A stretch of 64,000 bases of DNA from Agrobacterium tumefaciens (lineage in GTDB: Bacteria; Pseudomonadota; Alphaproteobacteria; Rhizobiales; Rhizobiaceae). This document shows, piece after piece, positions 38,327 through 47,241 of this stretch (position 1 is its first letter; each line of letters opens with the position of its first letter). The position numbers and the translations under genes were made by a program. Location of the stretch: contig CP048469.1 of NCBI GenBank assembly GCA_025559845.1, forward strand, positions 1,302,001-1,366,000. Reading direction: 5' to 3'. Below the pieces are notes generated by a model. The model was given only the letters and a program-made list of their open reading frames with translations, made no database searches and was not told the origin of the DNA.

Positions 38327-38386
38327 GCGCCTCAGCGCCTTCGGCGGTCACGAAGAGGCCCCCGCTCTGCGCCAGCGCTAGCCGTG

Positions 38387-38836
38387 TCATTTGATCGCCT
38401 GCTCAAGTTCAAGCAAATTGCCCTCGGGATCACGTGCGTAAGCGATCAAGCATGGGCTCTCAGGCGTCCCGAAATCCGTAATTTGTCCGATTTGCGATCC
38501 CCCGGCCTCGATTATGCTGGAAAGGGTGCTGCGGATGTCTTCCATCTGAAATGCAAGGTGCCCAAAGCCGGGTTCGTTGACCCTTGGCTCGCCACGATGA
38601 TGCGTAATTCGATGCTCGTGAATCTCCAGAAAAGGATGTTCCAGTTCAGGGAACTTGAGCCAGATTGTGAGGATTTTAGAGTTGGAAAGCCCATTTCCTC
38701 GCGAGACCTTTTCACCAGATAACGTCTTAGGTCCGCGAAGGACTGTGCATTTCATAACGTTCACGTAAAATGCCGCGAGCGGTTCAGCGTTTCTGGCAAC
38801 CAAGTTGATATGAGCTAGTCTCAACGCGCTTCGCAT
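38387..38836 (-). CDS. VOC family (glyoxalase-like) protein
   Basis: 149 residues. The opening ALRLAHINLVARNAEPLAAF and the closing ARDPEGNLLELEQA are typical of the vicinal-oxygen-chelate fold. Metal ligands are likely His9 in AHINL, a mid His in FGHLAFQ and the late Glu in LLELEQ. Family members include glyoxalase I, dioxygenases and fosfomycin-resistance proteins; the specific reaction is not evident. It is convergent with the preceding membrane protein and has no operon partners. Confidence 0.85.
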   Translation of the reverse strand: MRSALRLAHINLVARNAEPLAAFYVNVMKCTVLRGPKTLSGEKVSRGNGLSNSKILTIWLKFPELEHPFLEIHEHRITHHRGEPRVNEPGFGHLAFQMEDIRSTLSSIIEAGGSQIGQITDFGTPESPCLIAYARDPEGNLLELEQAIK

Positions 38837-38965
38837 CCTCGTTTTGTATCAGCTTCGCTGCACGCGGCGAAACAATTCCGCTTTGGGCCAACGCACCACG
38901 ACGGCCCTGACGCCGGCGAGATTCATCCCAGACACTCACGCTGAAGACCGCTCATGGCGACGCTT

Positions 38966-39364
38966 TCAGACGTAAGTATCGAAAGTGTCGGCCTCACTTT
39001 GAGTGGTGAAGGTGAATGTGACCACTTCACTGTCATCGGGTTGGCGGATGCCAATCGCGGTTACAATCAACCGGGCGATCTCATCCTGAGCTTCACTTCC
39101 CGACCGGGACAAATTCACCGTTTTCTCGATGGCCGGTGCGAATACCTCGCTGATGACGCCGAGGCGCATATTGTGTTTCATGATGATATCCCGATCCTCG
39201 ATGATCGCGGCCTGCTCATCCTTCGGGATTCCGGCATTGTCCATTGCGCTTATCGTGGCATTGGTCGCGAGCTTGATCGGGCCCTCCTCGAGCCACCGCT
39301 CAACCATCTGATGGAACTGGCGCATACGCGCAGCGGGAATTGTTTTCTGTACAGTAATCGACAT
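38966..39364 (-). CDS. hypothetical protein
   Basis: A 132-residue, soluble, helical protein not recognised (MSITVQKTIPAARMRQFHQM; the C-terminal tail is rich in Thr and Glu). ATG at 39364 is chosen because AAAGGA lies seven bases before it; the longer open frame to 39529 lacks a site. It follows a 149-residue unknown gene on the same strand after about 170 bp. A plus-strand frame covering the same bases is judged a shadow. Confidence 0.5.
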   Translation of the reverse strand: MSITVQKTIPAARMRQFHQMVERWLEEGPIKLATNATISAMDNAGIPKDEQAAIIEDRDIIMKHNMRLGVISEVFAPAIEKTVNLSRSGSEAQDEIARLIVTAIGIRQPDDSEVVTFTFTTQSEADTFDTYV

Positions 39365-39534
39365 CTGCGTTCCTTTGTCAGCTTCCATGCATACTCGATA
39401 CCAGTTCCCCGGATAAGGGCCGGCGATCGCACTCATCAAGAACTTGCGTGAGCAGCGTGTAGGGCGTTGCGCAACAAGCTTCAATTGATTTGTGCTGAAG
39501 GTCAGTCGCCATGGAATTGGGCGAACCAAACTGC

Positions 39535-39984
39535 TTACATCATGCAGTGTTTCTGGTTTGAAGGGCCGAATCTAGCGCCTCTTCGGAGTTCAATGGCGGG
39601 GTCATGGGGTCGCACAGTTATTGTGCGCTCGCTTCGGTAAGTTTTGCCGAGATCGGAAACAATTTCAATTTCACACATCACTTTGGCCGGAGCAACGATG
39701 GAAACCCTTATGGTTGCATCCGCGAACCACGTTGGCGGCATCGCATTTGACTCCATCATTCGCAAAACCGCGCGCCCATAATATTCCTCTGACAGGGCAA
39801 AAGCAGGATGATCAGGTGTCTCCGTTGCATGCGTCAGTTTGAGTTGAAGTTGACGTTCGCCGAGGTTGTTGAGTACGGAAACGTACTGGCCTAAAGCCCA
39901 GTAGCCATTCAAATCATTGTAACGACTTACAAATGATCCAAGAATGTCATTGCAAATGCCTTGGAACTGCTTTTTCCTGGACAT
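39535..39984 (-). CDS. hypothetical protein
   Basis: A 149-residue soluble protein not recognised, with alternating helix and strand regions (MSRKKQFQGICNDILGSFVS, then DLNGYWALGQYVSVLNNLGE, and a beta-rich C-terminal half RVSIVAPAKVMCEIEIVSDL). ATG at 39984 after GGGAG is preferred to the frame's first codon at 40044. It precedes the 132-residue unknown gene. The two may be a recently acquired pair; the base composition looks more AT-rich than the neighbours. Confidence 0.55.
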   Translation of the reverse strand: MSRKKQFQGICNDILGSFVSRYNDLNGYWALGQYVSVLNNLGERQLQLKLTHATETPDHPAFALSEEYYGRAVLRMMESNAMPPTWFADATIRVSIVAPAKVMCEIEIVSDLGKTYRSERTITVRPHDPAIELRRGARFGPSNQKHCMM

Positions 39985-40307
39985 ATGAAAACCAGCTCCC
40001 TTCGCCACCAATCTGAGGATGTAGACGTCTTCCGGTAGCAGCAACTTTCTCTTGATGGCAAGCTTTCAGTCCATTCGACGCCGCCACGGACAGTTCCACG
40101 GTCGTGGCAACCCAGTCATATCGCTAAGCGCCGATGGTAGCCGCCCCTGAGGAGCTACGCCCCACGGTTGAGGCCGAATGGAATTCAATAAACCGCCAGC
40201 TACCAACCAAAGGGCGAGTTTTTAGCAACGTAAGTAAGAGATTCGTCACGGAAACCCCATAGGCTCCTCCCCGACAGGAAAAGCGATAGCGGCTATGGTT
40301 TTTGGGC

Positions 40308-41486
40308 ATGATGCTTGATTACAACTCACTTTTGATTGCGCTTGCCGTCTCGGCCACGTGTCTTGGGGTGACCCTGCTCGGCAGCTGGTTCGCGCGCCGC
40401 TCCGAGACCTTTCTATTGAGCTGTACGCTCGGGCTCGTGCTCATCGTCAGCGGCATCATTACCTACGGCCTTTATGTGGACGATCCTGTCGTTGCGTTCG
40501 GCGTGATGTCGTTCATTCTTCTTCACGCGGGCTTCGCGATCATCTGGGGAGCAGGCTGCCAGTTTCGCAGCAACAGATTGCCGCTACGACCCGTTATTGC
40601 CTGTGCCATCGCGGCGATGCTTGTCTCTATTCCGCCGCTCGTGATCGGTTACGACGGGATCGCATTTATCGCCCAGAATTCGGCGATTGCCACGATGCTC
40701 TTCGCGACCGCATGGCAATATTGGCGCGCGCGCGAGGAAGCGCTGGTTCCCCTCATCGGAATTTCCATCCTCTATTGCCTGACAGGGGTGTCCTTTGTTC
40801 TGTGCGCCGCCGTTCTCGTTGCCGATGGAAAGGCCGTACTGGGCGTTGCGCCAAGCAATTGGGCCGAGGATCTCAGTATCGCCATCTGCATCGCCGGGAT
40901 GACCGGCATCGGCGCCCTTTCACTGGCGCTTCACCAATGGCGGCTCGCGGCGCGGCACCGTCTGGACGCCATCACTGATCCGCTAACCGGTCTCCTGAAT
41001 CGCCGGGCGCTGTTCGAGCGCTGCGGTCAGCGTATGATCGGACCGGAAACGGCAGTCCTGGTCTTCGACCTCGATCATTTCAAATCCATCAACGACACGT
41101 TTGGGCACGCCGCTGGCGACCGCGTGCTGAAAATCTTCGCTGCCGAACTCGCGGCCAACTGTGGAGCCGGTGATACCGCTGCGCGCCTCGGCGGCGAGGA
41201 ATTCGCTCTGATTTTGAAAGAAGTCATGCCCAATCGCGCCGAAATGGTGGCGGAGGGCATTCGCAAAGCCTTCGCGGATCACAGGATTCACCTGGAAGGC
41301 GAAACCCTCACATGCACGGTCAGCGCCGGGGTTGCCTTGGGGCGCTCCGCGCCAATGGATTTCGACGCGATGCTGAGCGCGGCGGACAAGGCGCTCTATA
41401 TCGCCAAGCGCGCGGGGCGTAACCGGATCGAGGTTGCAAGCCATCTCCACGCTGTATCAACAGGTTCTGCTCGCACTGTCTCATAA
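40308..41486 (+). CDS. membrane-bound diguanylate cyclase (GGDEF)
   Basis: About 392 residues. Residues 1-215 hold six or seven hydrophobic segments with few charged residues, a membrane sensor. Residues 220-380 form a GGDEF domain: DPLTGLLNRRALFERC, DLDHFKSINDTFGHAAGDRV and the active-site sequence ARLGGEEFALIL. It should convert two GTP to cyclic di-GMP. The inhibitory I-site (RxxD, five residues before GGEEF) is absent; the sequence there is GAGD, so feedback inhibition is likely lost. ATG at 40308 is used. There are no obvious partners. Confidence 0.9.
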   Translation: MMLDYNSLLIALAVSATCLGVTLLGSWFARRSETFLLSCTLGLVLIVSGIITYGLYVDDPVVAFGVMSFILLHAGFAIIWGAGCQFRSNRLPLRPVIACAIAAMLVSIPPLVIGYDGIAFIAQNSAIATMLFATAWQYWRAREEALVPLIGISILYCLTGVSFVLCAAVLVADGKAVLGVAPSNWAEDLSIAICIAGMTGIGALSLALHQWRLAARHRLDAITDPLTGLLNRRALFERCGQRMIGPETAVLVFDLDHFKSINDTFGHAAGDRVLKIFAAELAANCGAGDTAARLGGEEFALILKEVMPNRAEMVAEGIRKAFADHRIHLEGETLTCTVSAGVALGRSAPMDFDAMLSAADKALYIAKRAGRNRIEVASHLHAVSTGSARTVS

Positions 41487-41783
41487 GCGACTGCGCATGA
41501 GGCGGACGAAGGGTGCGGCGCACTATCGCTGGTCTCGTACTCCACAGAACCGTCAAGCCTTACGGTCAGCACGGACCCCCGTACTCTATGCCAACCGACT
41601 TCTTGCGTCTCTGCAGGAATGTGGGTGATGCGGACGCCCGAAGCTGGCGAGCTGGTCGTAGACAAATCGATTTATCGAAATGAGACTGGCCATCCGGGGG
41701 GCCGTCGTTCACTCGAAAAGCTGATGACTGCCCTCGCCGAAAGTCAGCCCCCTCACCCGGTCAAAGCGCGAAACAATCGCCGC

Positions 41784-42587
41784 TCAGGCGTCCTGCAGGA
41801 ACGCCGTCGGGGTCAGCGCGGTCACCTGCCGGAAGGCGTGGGAGAAGGCGGCGGTGCTGGCGAAGCCGGCCTGGTCTGCCACGCGTGCGATGGGTTCTCC
41901 CTCGGCGAGCCGCCGCATGGTCCAGGCGATCCGGGCCCGCTGGCGCCATGCCTTCAGTGTCATCCCGGTTTCTGCGGGAAAGAGCCGGCTTGCAGTGCGA
42001 ACCGATGTGGCAGCGCGAGATGCGAGTTCGCCGAGGTCCATCAGGTTGGCGTGGTCGGCAAGGGCAAGCTCCGCCACGCGCCTGCCCGTCGGGCTTTTCG
42101 GCAGGGGAAGGAATGTCGGTGCATCCTGCATGGCTGTCAGTTCGTGCAGCATCAGCCTGACGATGAGGGATGCCTTTTCCGATTGAGGATCGGCGGCCAC
42201 GGCTGCATCGAGCAGAGATCGCAGCAATGGCGTAACCCGCGAAGCGAATGCCCGCTGCGGAAAGGCTGAGGGAACCCACTCCCGGATGGCGGATTGCTGC
42301 CAATGCACCATCCACAGTTCCGCATCCGTCATGATATCCAGCCGGTGTGAAACACCTGCGGGTATCCACGCCGCAAGCTGCGGAGGCACCAGCCACACGC
42401 CCTCATCCGTATGAACCTGCACCATGCCGGAGGCCGCAAACGTCAGTTGCGCCTCATCATGGGAATGAAGCGGCAAGGCCTCTCCACGGCGTTTGATCAT
42501 GCGGTGAATGGTGAAGGGTAGCGGCAAAACGATTGGCCTTTCCGCGATGCAGGTTGGCGTCACATCGAAGAAATCATCTGTTACCAT
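41784..42587 (-). CDS. AraC-family transcriptional regulator
   Basis: 267 residues. The N-terminal cupin (PLHSHDEAQLTFAASGMVQV near residue 40, WIPAGVSHRLDI near 75) is followed by a C-terminal double HTH (ELASRAATSVRTASRLFPAE and RVADQAGFASTAAFSHAFRQ). Only 31 bp separate its start from that of a divergent quinone oxidoreductase gene, so both promoters must overlap the opposite gene. Regulation of that oxidoreductase is the obvious inference. Confidence 0.88.
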   Translation of the reverse strand: MVTDDFFDVTPTCIAERPIVLPLPFTIHRMIKRRGEALPLHSHDEAQLTFAASGMVQVHTDEGVWLVPPQLAAWIPAGVSHRLDIMTDAELWMVHWQQSAIREWVPSAFPQRAFASRVTPLLRSLLDAAVAADPQSEKASLIVRLMLHELTAMQDAPTFLPLPKSPTGRRVAELALADHANLMDLGELASRAATSVRTASRLFPAETGMTLKAWRQRARIAWTMRRLAEGEPIARVADQAGFASTAAFSHAFRQVTALTPTAFLQDA

Positions 42588-42618
42588 TTTGCCAATGGAC
42601 GATCAAGGAAGAGCGCTG

Positions 42619-43575
42619 ATGGGAATGAAGATGCAGGCGGTGGTCATCGCCGAATATGGCTCAAACGATGTCGTGGAGTTCACCGAGGTCGACCGGCCGG
42701 AGCCACAGGCGGGCGAGGTTTTGGTCAAGGTTCTCGCCGCTGGCGTCAATCCGGTGGACTGGAAAATCCGCAATGGTGCGGGCCAGCGCATGGGAATGAC
42801 CCTCCCCATCCATCTCGGCGGCGAGCTGGTCGGCACGATCAAGAAAATTGGAAGCGGCGTCGATGGCTTTTCCAAGGGAGAGACGGTTTTCGGAATGGTC
42901 CACACCGGCGCCTTTGCGCACTACGCTGTTATAAAGGTGGGTAACATGGTTCGCGTGCCGGTCGGGCTCGACCCGGTTGAGGCCGCAGCACTGCCGCTGG
43001 CCGGTACGACGGCATGGCAGGCCCTGTTCGATGTGGCCGACCTGAAAGCCGGGCAGCGCCTGCTCATCACCAACAGTTCCGGCGGCGTCGGCTCGCTGGC
43101 GGTGCAATTCGCCAAGGCAAGCGGTGCCCATGTCACGGCGGTCGGTTCGGCGCGTAACGAAGATTTCGTTCGCAGCCTCGGCGCAGACGTCTTTGTCAAC
43201 TATACCAGCCAGCCTTTCGAAGAGGTCATCAGCGACATGGACGTCGTGTTTGATACGATGGGTGGCGAGACGTTCGGCCGGGCATTCAAAACCCTGCGCA
43301 AAGGCGGCTTCATGGTGACCGTTGTTGCCTTTCCCGATGGCAGCGAAGCCGAACGCTTCGGCGTCAGCGTCAAACGCTCCTTCACCGTGCCAAGCGCGCA
43401 AAGCCTCACCTCGATCGTGGAGTTGGTCGAAGCCGGCAAGGTAACGCCGCATGTCCATAACGTCCTGCCGCTTGCCGAGGTCAGGCAGGCACTTGCGCTG
43501 TCGGAAAGCGGCCGTGCGCGTGGCAAGATCGTGCTGTCCGTTTCGGATTTAAAAGGAAAGTACCCGATCTGCTGA
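42619..43575 (+). CDS. NADP-dependent quinone oxidoreductase-like protein (MDR family)
   Basis: A 318-residue medium-chain dehydrogenase/reductase without the catalytic zinc ligands. Segments are MQAVVIAEYGSNDVVEFTEV, AAGVNPVDWKIRNGAGQRMG, the coenzyme-binding NSSGGVGSLAVQFAKASGAH near residue 150, and LPLAEVRQALALSESGRARG. It reduces quinones or activated alkenes with NADPH. ATG at 42619 has AAGGAAGAG about six bases upstream. It is divergent from an AraC regulator that probably controls it. Confidence 0.88.
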   Translation: MGMKMQAVVIAEYGSNDVVEFTEVDRPEPQAGEVLVKVLAAGVNPVDWKIRNGAGQRMGMTLPIHLGGELVGTIKKIGSGVDGFSKGETVFGMVHTGAFAHYAVIKVGNMVRVPVGLDPVEAAALPLAGTTAWQALFDVADLKAGQRLLITNSSGGVGSLAVQFAKASGAHVTAVGSARNEDFVRSLGADVFVNYTSQPFEEVISDMDVVFDTMGGETFGRAFKTLRKGGFMVTVVAFPDGSEAERFGVSVKRSFTVPSAQSLTSIVELVEAGKVTPHVHNVLPLAEVRQALALSESGRARGKIVLSVSDLKGKYPIC

Positions 43576-43787
43576 CCGGCGACGGTCATCTCCAGAAATA
43601 CTGAATCGCGCTTCAAGTCGATGTCAGCTTGATGTCAGGTGTGTTGTCTACCGATATCTTCGTCGGAGCTAATAGAGTTCCGGTCGAGTGCCTGGGAGGA
43701 GTATTCGACTGTGAACACGATGGTGACGCTCGTCATCGTCAGGCGTTCACGAAGTCGACAGGCAAATGTTTTGGAGAGGAAAACATT

Positions 43788-44600
43788 ATGTCCTACAGAG
43801 ACAATTTTTTACACGCTTTACAGACGGTTATCGTTGCGGCGATGGCGACTTTGATGTTCGCTTTTGGAGTTAAGGCCGAGCAGACAGAGCAAAAGTTAAA
43901 GAAAACCATCGAAGTAGAACTCGATTATTTGCTCTACTTGCCGAAAGATTACAAAAATCTCGCAGCGACTAACAGCTTTCCGCTGGTTGTTTACCTGCAC
44001 GGCGGCGGCGCAGAAAGTCTGGCCAAAGTTGGTGAGAATTTTCTGCCCAACCTCATCAACCAAGGCAAAGAATTTCCTTTTATAATGGTGTCTCCGCGCA
44101 ACCCGCGCGAAGAAGAGTTTTTTCCCCAGGAGCCCCTGGCGACCCTGGTTGAAGACATTGCCTCCACCTACAAGGTCGATCGCGACCGGATTTATCTCGT
44201 CGGCAACAGCCGGGGCGCATTCACCGCATTTCAGATGATCCAGAATTATCCGGACACTTACGCTGCGGTCGTCGCCGTGTCCGGCGGCGGCATCGCCCAT
44301 TACCTCGACCGCGTAAGGGCATGGACACCGTTCTGGGTTTTCCATGGCAACAACGACGAAACCGTGAAGCTCTCCGAGTCCGTCGCGATGGTTCAGAAGC
44401 TCAAGGATCTGGGCGGAAATCGTGAAATCCGCTTCACTGTCTATGAAGGCGTTGGCCACTCTCAAGCGGATGATTTGGCGTTTTCGGACCCGTCGCTTTA
44501 CGAATGGCTGCTCAAACAGACCCGGGTACAACCGAAAGACGTCACTCCAACAGCAAAGTCGACAGATACCGCGGTCAAACCCGCGGCTGTAATCAAGTAA
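43788..44600 (+). CDS. secreted alpha/beta hydrolase (esterase)
   Basis: 270 residues. An N-terminal signal peptide (about residues 10-32, TVIVAAMATLMFAFGVKAEQ) precedes a phospholipase/carboxylesterase-like body: PLVVYLHGGGAESLAK, the nucleophile elbow GNSRG with Ser at about 144, VFHGNNDETVKL with a likely catalytic Asp, and GVGHSQADD with the catalytic His. A periplasmic or secreted esterase acting on a small ester or polymer product is expected. ATG at 43788 follows GGAGAGGAAAACATT. It has its own terminator. The gene's base composition and Lys/Asn content differ from its GC-rich neighbours, so transfer is possible. Confidence 0.8.
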   Translation: MSYRDNFLHALQTVIVAAMATLMFAFGVKAEQTEQKLKKTIEVELDYLLYLPKDYKNLAATNSFPLVVYLHGGGAESLAKVGENFLPNLINQGKEFPFIMVSPRNPREEEFFPQEPLATLVEDIASTYKVDRDRIYLVGNSRGAFTAFQMIQNYPDTYAAVVAVSGGGIAHYLDRVRAWTPFWVFHGNNDETVKLSESVAMVQKLKDLGGNREIRFTVYEGVGHSQADDLAFSDPSLYEWLLKQTRVQPKDVTPTAKSTDTAVKPAAVIK

Positions 44601-44621
44601 CTCTGCGCAGAGTACCGCATG

Positions 44622-44644
44622 AAGGGGGCGTTTCGCCCCCTTTT
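44622..44644 (+). terminator. intrinsic terminator of the esterase gene
   Basis: AAGGGGGCG-TTT-CGCCCCCTTTT: a perfect GC stem of seven pairs with a T run, 20 bp after the stop codon. Confidence 0.92.
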
Positions 44645-44752
44645 ATCTATGTGGCGGGCACCGCAAGTTTCAACTGCTGTTCGATCCCGGTAATGTCCCA
44701 TCCCAGCCGGAAGCCCGGTGCCATTTCACATGCTTGAAACGTCCGCCTGCCC

Positions 44753-46036
44753 TCACGCCTCATCCAGCGCAAGCGTCAGATCGGCGATGAGATCGTCAGG
44801 ATGCTCGATGCCGATGGAGAGGCGGATGGTGGATTCCAGCACGCCGATGCGTTGGCGCACATCGGCCGGCACGCCGGAGTGGGTCATGGTTGCCGGGTGC
44901 GAGGCGAGCGATTCCGTGCCGCCGAGGCTGACGGCGAGCTTGAAGATTTTCAGCGCGTTGAGGAACTTGAAGGAGGCCGCCTGCCCGCCGACGATATCGA
45001 ACGAGAAGGTTGATCCTGCCCCCGTGCTTTGCGCCGCAAAGACCTTGCCCACTGGTGAGGCCGGATCGCTGAACGGCAGGTAGTGGATCTTGTCGACCTT
45101 GGGGTGAGCCTGCAGAAATTCGGCCACCAGTCTGGCGTTGCTGTCGGCGCGCTCCATGCGGATCTGCAGCGTTTCCAGCGAGCGGCCGAGCATCCAGCAG
45201 GAGTGTGGATCGAGTTGCGTGCCGATGGCGCCGCGCAGCGCCTTTACCTGTTTCATCACGTCCTTGCGGCCAAGGGCTGCCCCGGCAATGAGGTCGGAAT
45301 GGCCGCCGACATATTTGGTCAGCGAATAGAGCGAGATATCGGCGCCGTGCTCGATCGGCCGCTGGAACACCGGGCCCAGAAGCGTGTTGTCGCAGGCTAT
45401 GATTGGCCGGTGCCCCTGCTTGTCGCCGATCATCTCGGCTATTCGGCGCACCATGGGAATATCGACAACGCTGTTTGTCGGGTTGGCGGGGGTTTCGATG
45501 AGAATGACGGATACCCTGCCCTTTTGCATCGCCGCCTCTGCGGCGGCCGTGACCGAGGCCTCGCTGACACCATCGGCAAAGCCCACGGCCGAAACGCCGA
45601 AATTGTGGAAGGTCTTTGCCAGCAGCGTTTCCGTGCCGCCATAAAGCGGTTGCGAGTGAAGCACGGTGTCACCCGGCCGCACGAAGGCAAACAGCGTGGT
45701 TGAAATGGCCGACATGCCGGAGGAGAACAGCGCGCAGCTTTCGGTGCGCTCATAAACCGCCAGACGATCCTCGACGATCTCGCTGTTGGGATGGTTGAAG
45801 CGCGAATAGACAAGGCCAGCGCCCTTGCCCGCCGGAGGCTCCTTGCGGCCGGAAACGTAATCGAAGAAATCGCGGCCGTCTTCCGCCGTCTGGAACACGA
45901 AGGTCGATGTCAGGAACACCGGCGGCTTTACCGCGCCTTCTGACAATTCCGGATCGTAACCGTAATTGAGCATCTGCGTTTCGGGGTGAAGCGCGTGGTT
46001 GCCGATATGGGTTTTAGACGGATGCGGCGCGGTCAT
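44753..46036 (-). CDS. cystathionine gamma-synthase family PLP enzyme
   Basis: A 427-residue Cys/Met-metabolism PLP enzyme: [60 protein letters not shown], and the PLP-binding [19 protein letters not shown] with Lys241. Family members interconvert homocysteine, cysteine, cystathionine and methionine by gamma-elimination or replacement; which reaction this one does cannot be told. An AsnC/Lrp gene is divergent to it, 126 bp away, as often seen for amino-acid degrading members. Methionine gamma-lyase or homocysteine desulfhydrase are alternatives. Confidence 0.86.
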   Translation of the reverse strand: MTAPHPSKTHIGNHALHPETQMLNYGYDPELSEGAVKPPVFLTSTFVFQTAEDGRDFFDYVSGRKEPPAGKGAGLVYSRFNHPNSEIVEDRLAVYERTESCALFSSGMSAISTTLFAFVRPGDTVLHSQPLYGGTETLLAKTFHNFGVSAVGFADGVSEASVTAAAEAAMQKGRVSVILIETPANPTNSVVDIPMVRRIAEMIGDKQGHRPIIACDNTLLGPVFQRPIEHGADISLYSLTKYVGGHSDLIAGAALGRKDVMKQVKALRGAIGTQLDPHSCWMLGRSLETLQIRMERADSNARLVAEFLQAHPKVDKIHYLPFSDPASPVGKVFAAQSTGAGSTFSFDIVGGQAASFKFLNALKIFKLAVSLGGTESLASHPATMTHSGVPADVRQRIGVLESTIRLSIGIEHPDDLIADLTLALDEA

Positions 46037-46162
46037 GTCCGGTGTGTCTCCTCAAACAGGCGTTGAACTGAGACGAGGTTACACCCAATCGGGCCGAAAT
46101 ACCTTGCATTCTGCAGCGCTGCTCTGTCTGATGGCGCAATAAATTGCGGGGAACGACCTAGA

Positions 46163-46621
46163 ATGTCGCAGAAAATTGCCGATACGATCGACAGACGCAT
46201 ATTGAAAGAACTGTCTGCCGACGCACGCATCACCAACAACGAACTGGCCGAACGCGTTGGCCTTTCGGCATCGGCCTGCCTGCGGCGGCTTCGCCGGCTG
46301 GAGGAAGTTGGGGTGATCAAGGGCTATTGCGCCATCATCGATCCTGCCACCGAAGGCTGGACCATGACGGCACTCGCCTCCATTCGCCTCAGCCGCCAGC
46401 ATGACGATGAAATCCGCATGTTCGAGACGGCGGTTCTGGACTGGGACGAGGTGCTGGAATGCCACCTCGTCACCGGTTCGCGCGATTACATGCTGAAAGT
46501 CATGTGCGGCGGGTTGGAGGATTACGAGCGTTTCATCAAGGAAAAGATCGCCAAGCTGAAATGTGTCGATACCATCGAGACCAGCTTCGTGATGAACACC
46601 ATCAAGGCCCGCCGCATCTGA
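46163..46621 (+). CDS. Lrp/AsnC-family transcriptional regulator
   Basis: A 152-residue Lrp/AsnC regulator. The HTH ITNNELAERVGLSASACLRR is near residues 22-45, and the RAM effector domain (about 70-145) includes ECHLVTGSRDYMLKVMCGG. It binds amino acids and forms octameric rings. It lies divergent to the cystathionine gamma-synthase-like gene and is its likely regulator. GGGGA before the ATG at 46163 serves as the ribosome-binding site. Confidence 0.9.
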   Translation: MSQKIADTIDRRILKELSADARITNNELAERVGLSASACLRRLRRLEEVGVIKGYCAIIDPATEGWTMTALASIRLSRQHDDEIRMFETAVLDWDEVLECHLVTGSRDYMLKVMCGGLEDYERFIKEKIAKLKCVDTIETSFVMNTIKARRI

Positions 46622-47188
46622 CTAGCGTGATGCATACTGCTCCAGCTCGGCCAGCGTGAAACGCGGTGTGATGTGCTGCGGGCAGTTCCAGTCAAACGCT
46701 TCCACCGTGATGAGCGCCAGACGCTCCACCCTGGCCGGGTAATCCGGCATCGTCAGCCGCTCTGCCAGATCAGGATCTTCGTCCGCATCGATAACCCGCA
46801 TGTGGCCGAAGATTTTCAGGCGCCGCCGGTGGGCATAATCCATCAGAAACAGCGAGACGCGGTCATTGGCGCTGACATTGCCGGTGGTGATGTATTGCCG
46901 GTTTCCGCGAAAATCCGCAAAACCGAGCAGCGTCGGATCAACCGCGGTGAGAAAACCCGTCGGCCCACCGCGATACTGCACGTAAGGCCAGCCGGTTTCC
47001 GAGACGCTGGCAAGGTAAAACCCATCCCTGCCCCGGATAAAGGCGGCTTCCGCCGGGCCAAGCCGCTGGCTTTCACCCGTTTCCGCGCCGTTGCGTGCGC
47101 CGATCCGCGCCCATTGCTCCGCGCTGCCGTAATGTTCCTGTGCGGCCGCCACGGAAAGTGTTGTGGCGATATTGAGATATCTGCTCAT
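46622..47188 (-). CDS. pyridoxamine 5'-phosphate oxidase family protein
   Basis: A 188-residue FMN-binding split-barrel protein. Segments are RDGFYLASVSETGWPYVQYR, GFADFRGNRQYITTGNVSAN, and RVSLFLMDYAHRRRLKIFGH, typical of the PNPOx-like family that reduces or binds flavin and heme ligands. The exact substrate is unknown. AAGGATGAAACGGA precedes the ATG at 47188. It is convergent with, and directly abuts, the AsnC gene, with no terminator between. Confidence 0.85.
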   Translation of the reverse strand: MSRYLNIATTLSVAAAQEHYGSAEQWARIGARNGAETGESQRLGPAEAAFIRGRDGFYLASVSETGWPYVQYRGGPTGFLTAVDPTLLGFADFRGNRQYITTGNVSANDRVSLFLMDYAHRRRLKIFGHMRVIDADEDPDLAERLTMPDYPARVERLALITVEAFDWNCPQHITPRFTLAELEQYASR

Positions 47189-47241
47189 TCCGTTTCATCC
47201 TTTCCTGGCCAGTTCATCTCTGCGGGCGGCCGAAGCCGGCC

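Noticed and set aside
38954..39451. Plus-strand frame opposite the 132-residue unknown gene
   Set aside because: The minus-strand reading has a clear AAAGGA site; the plus-strand reading has none.
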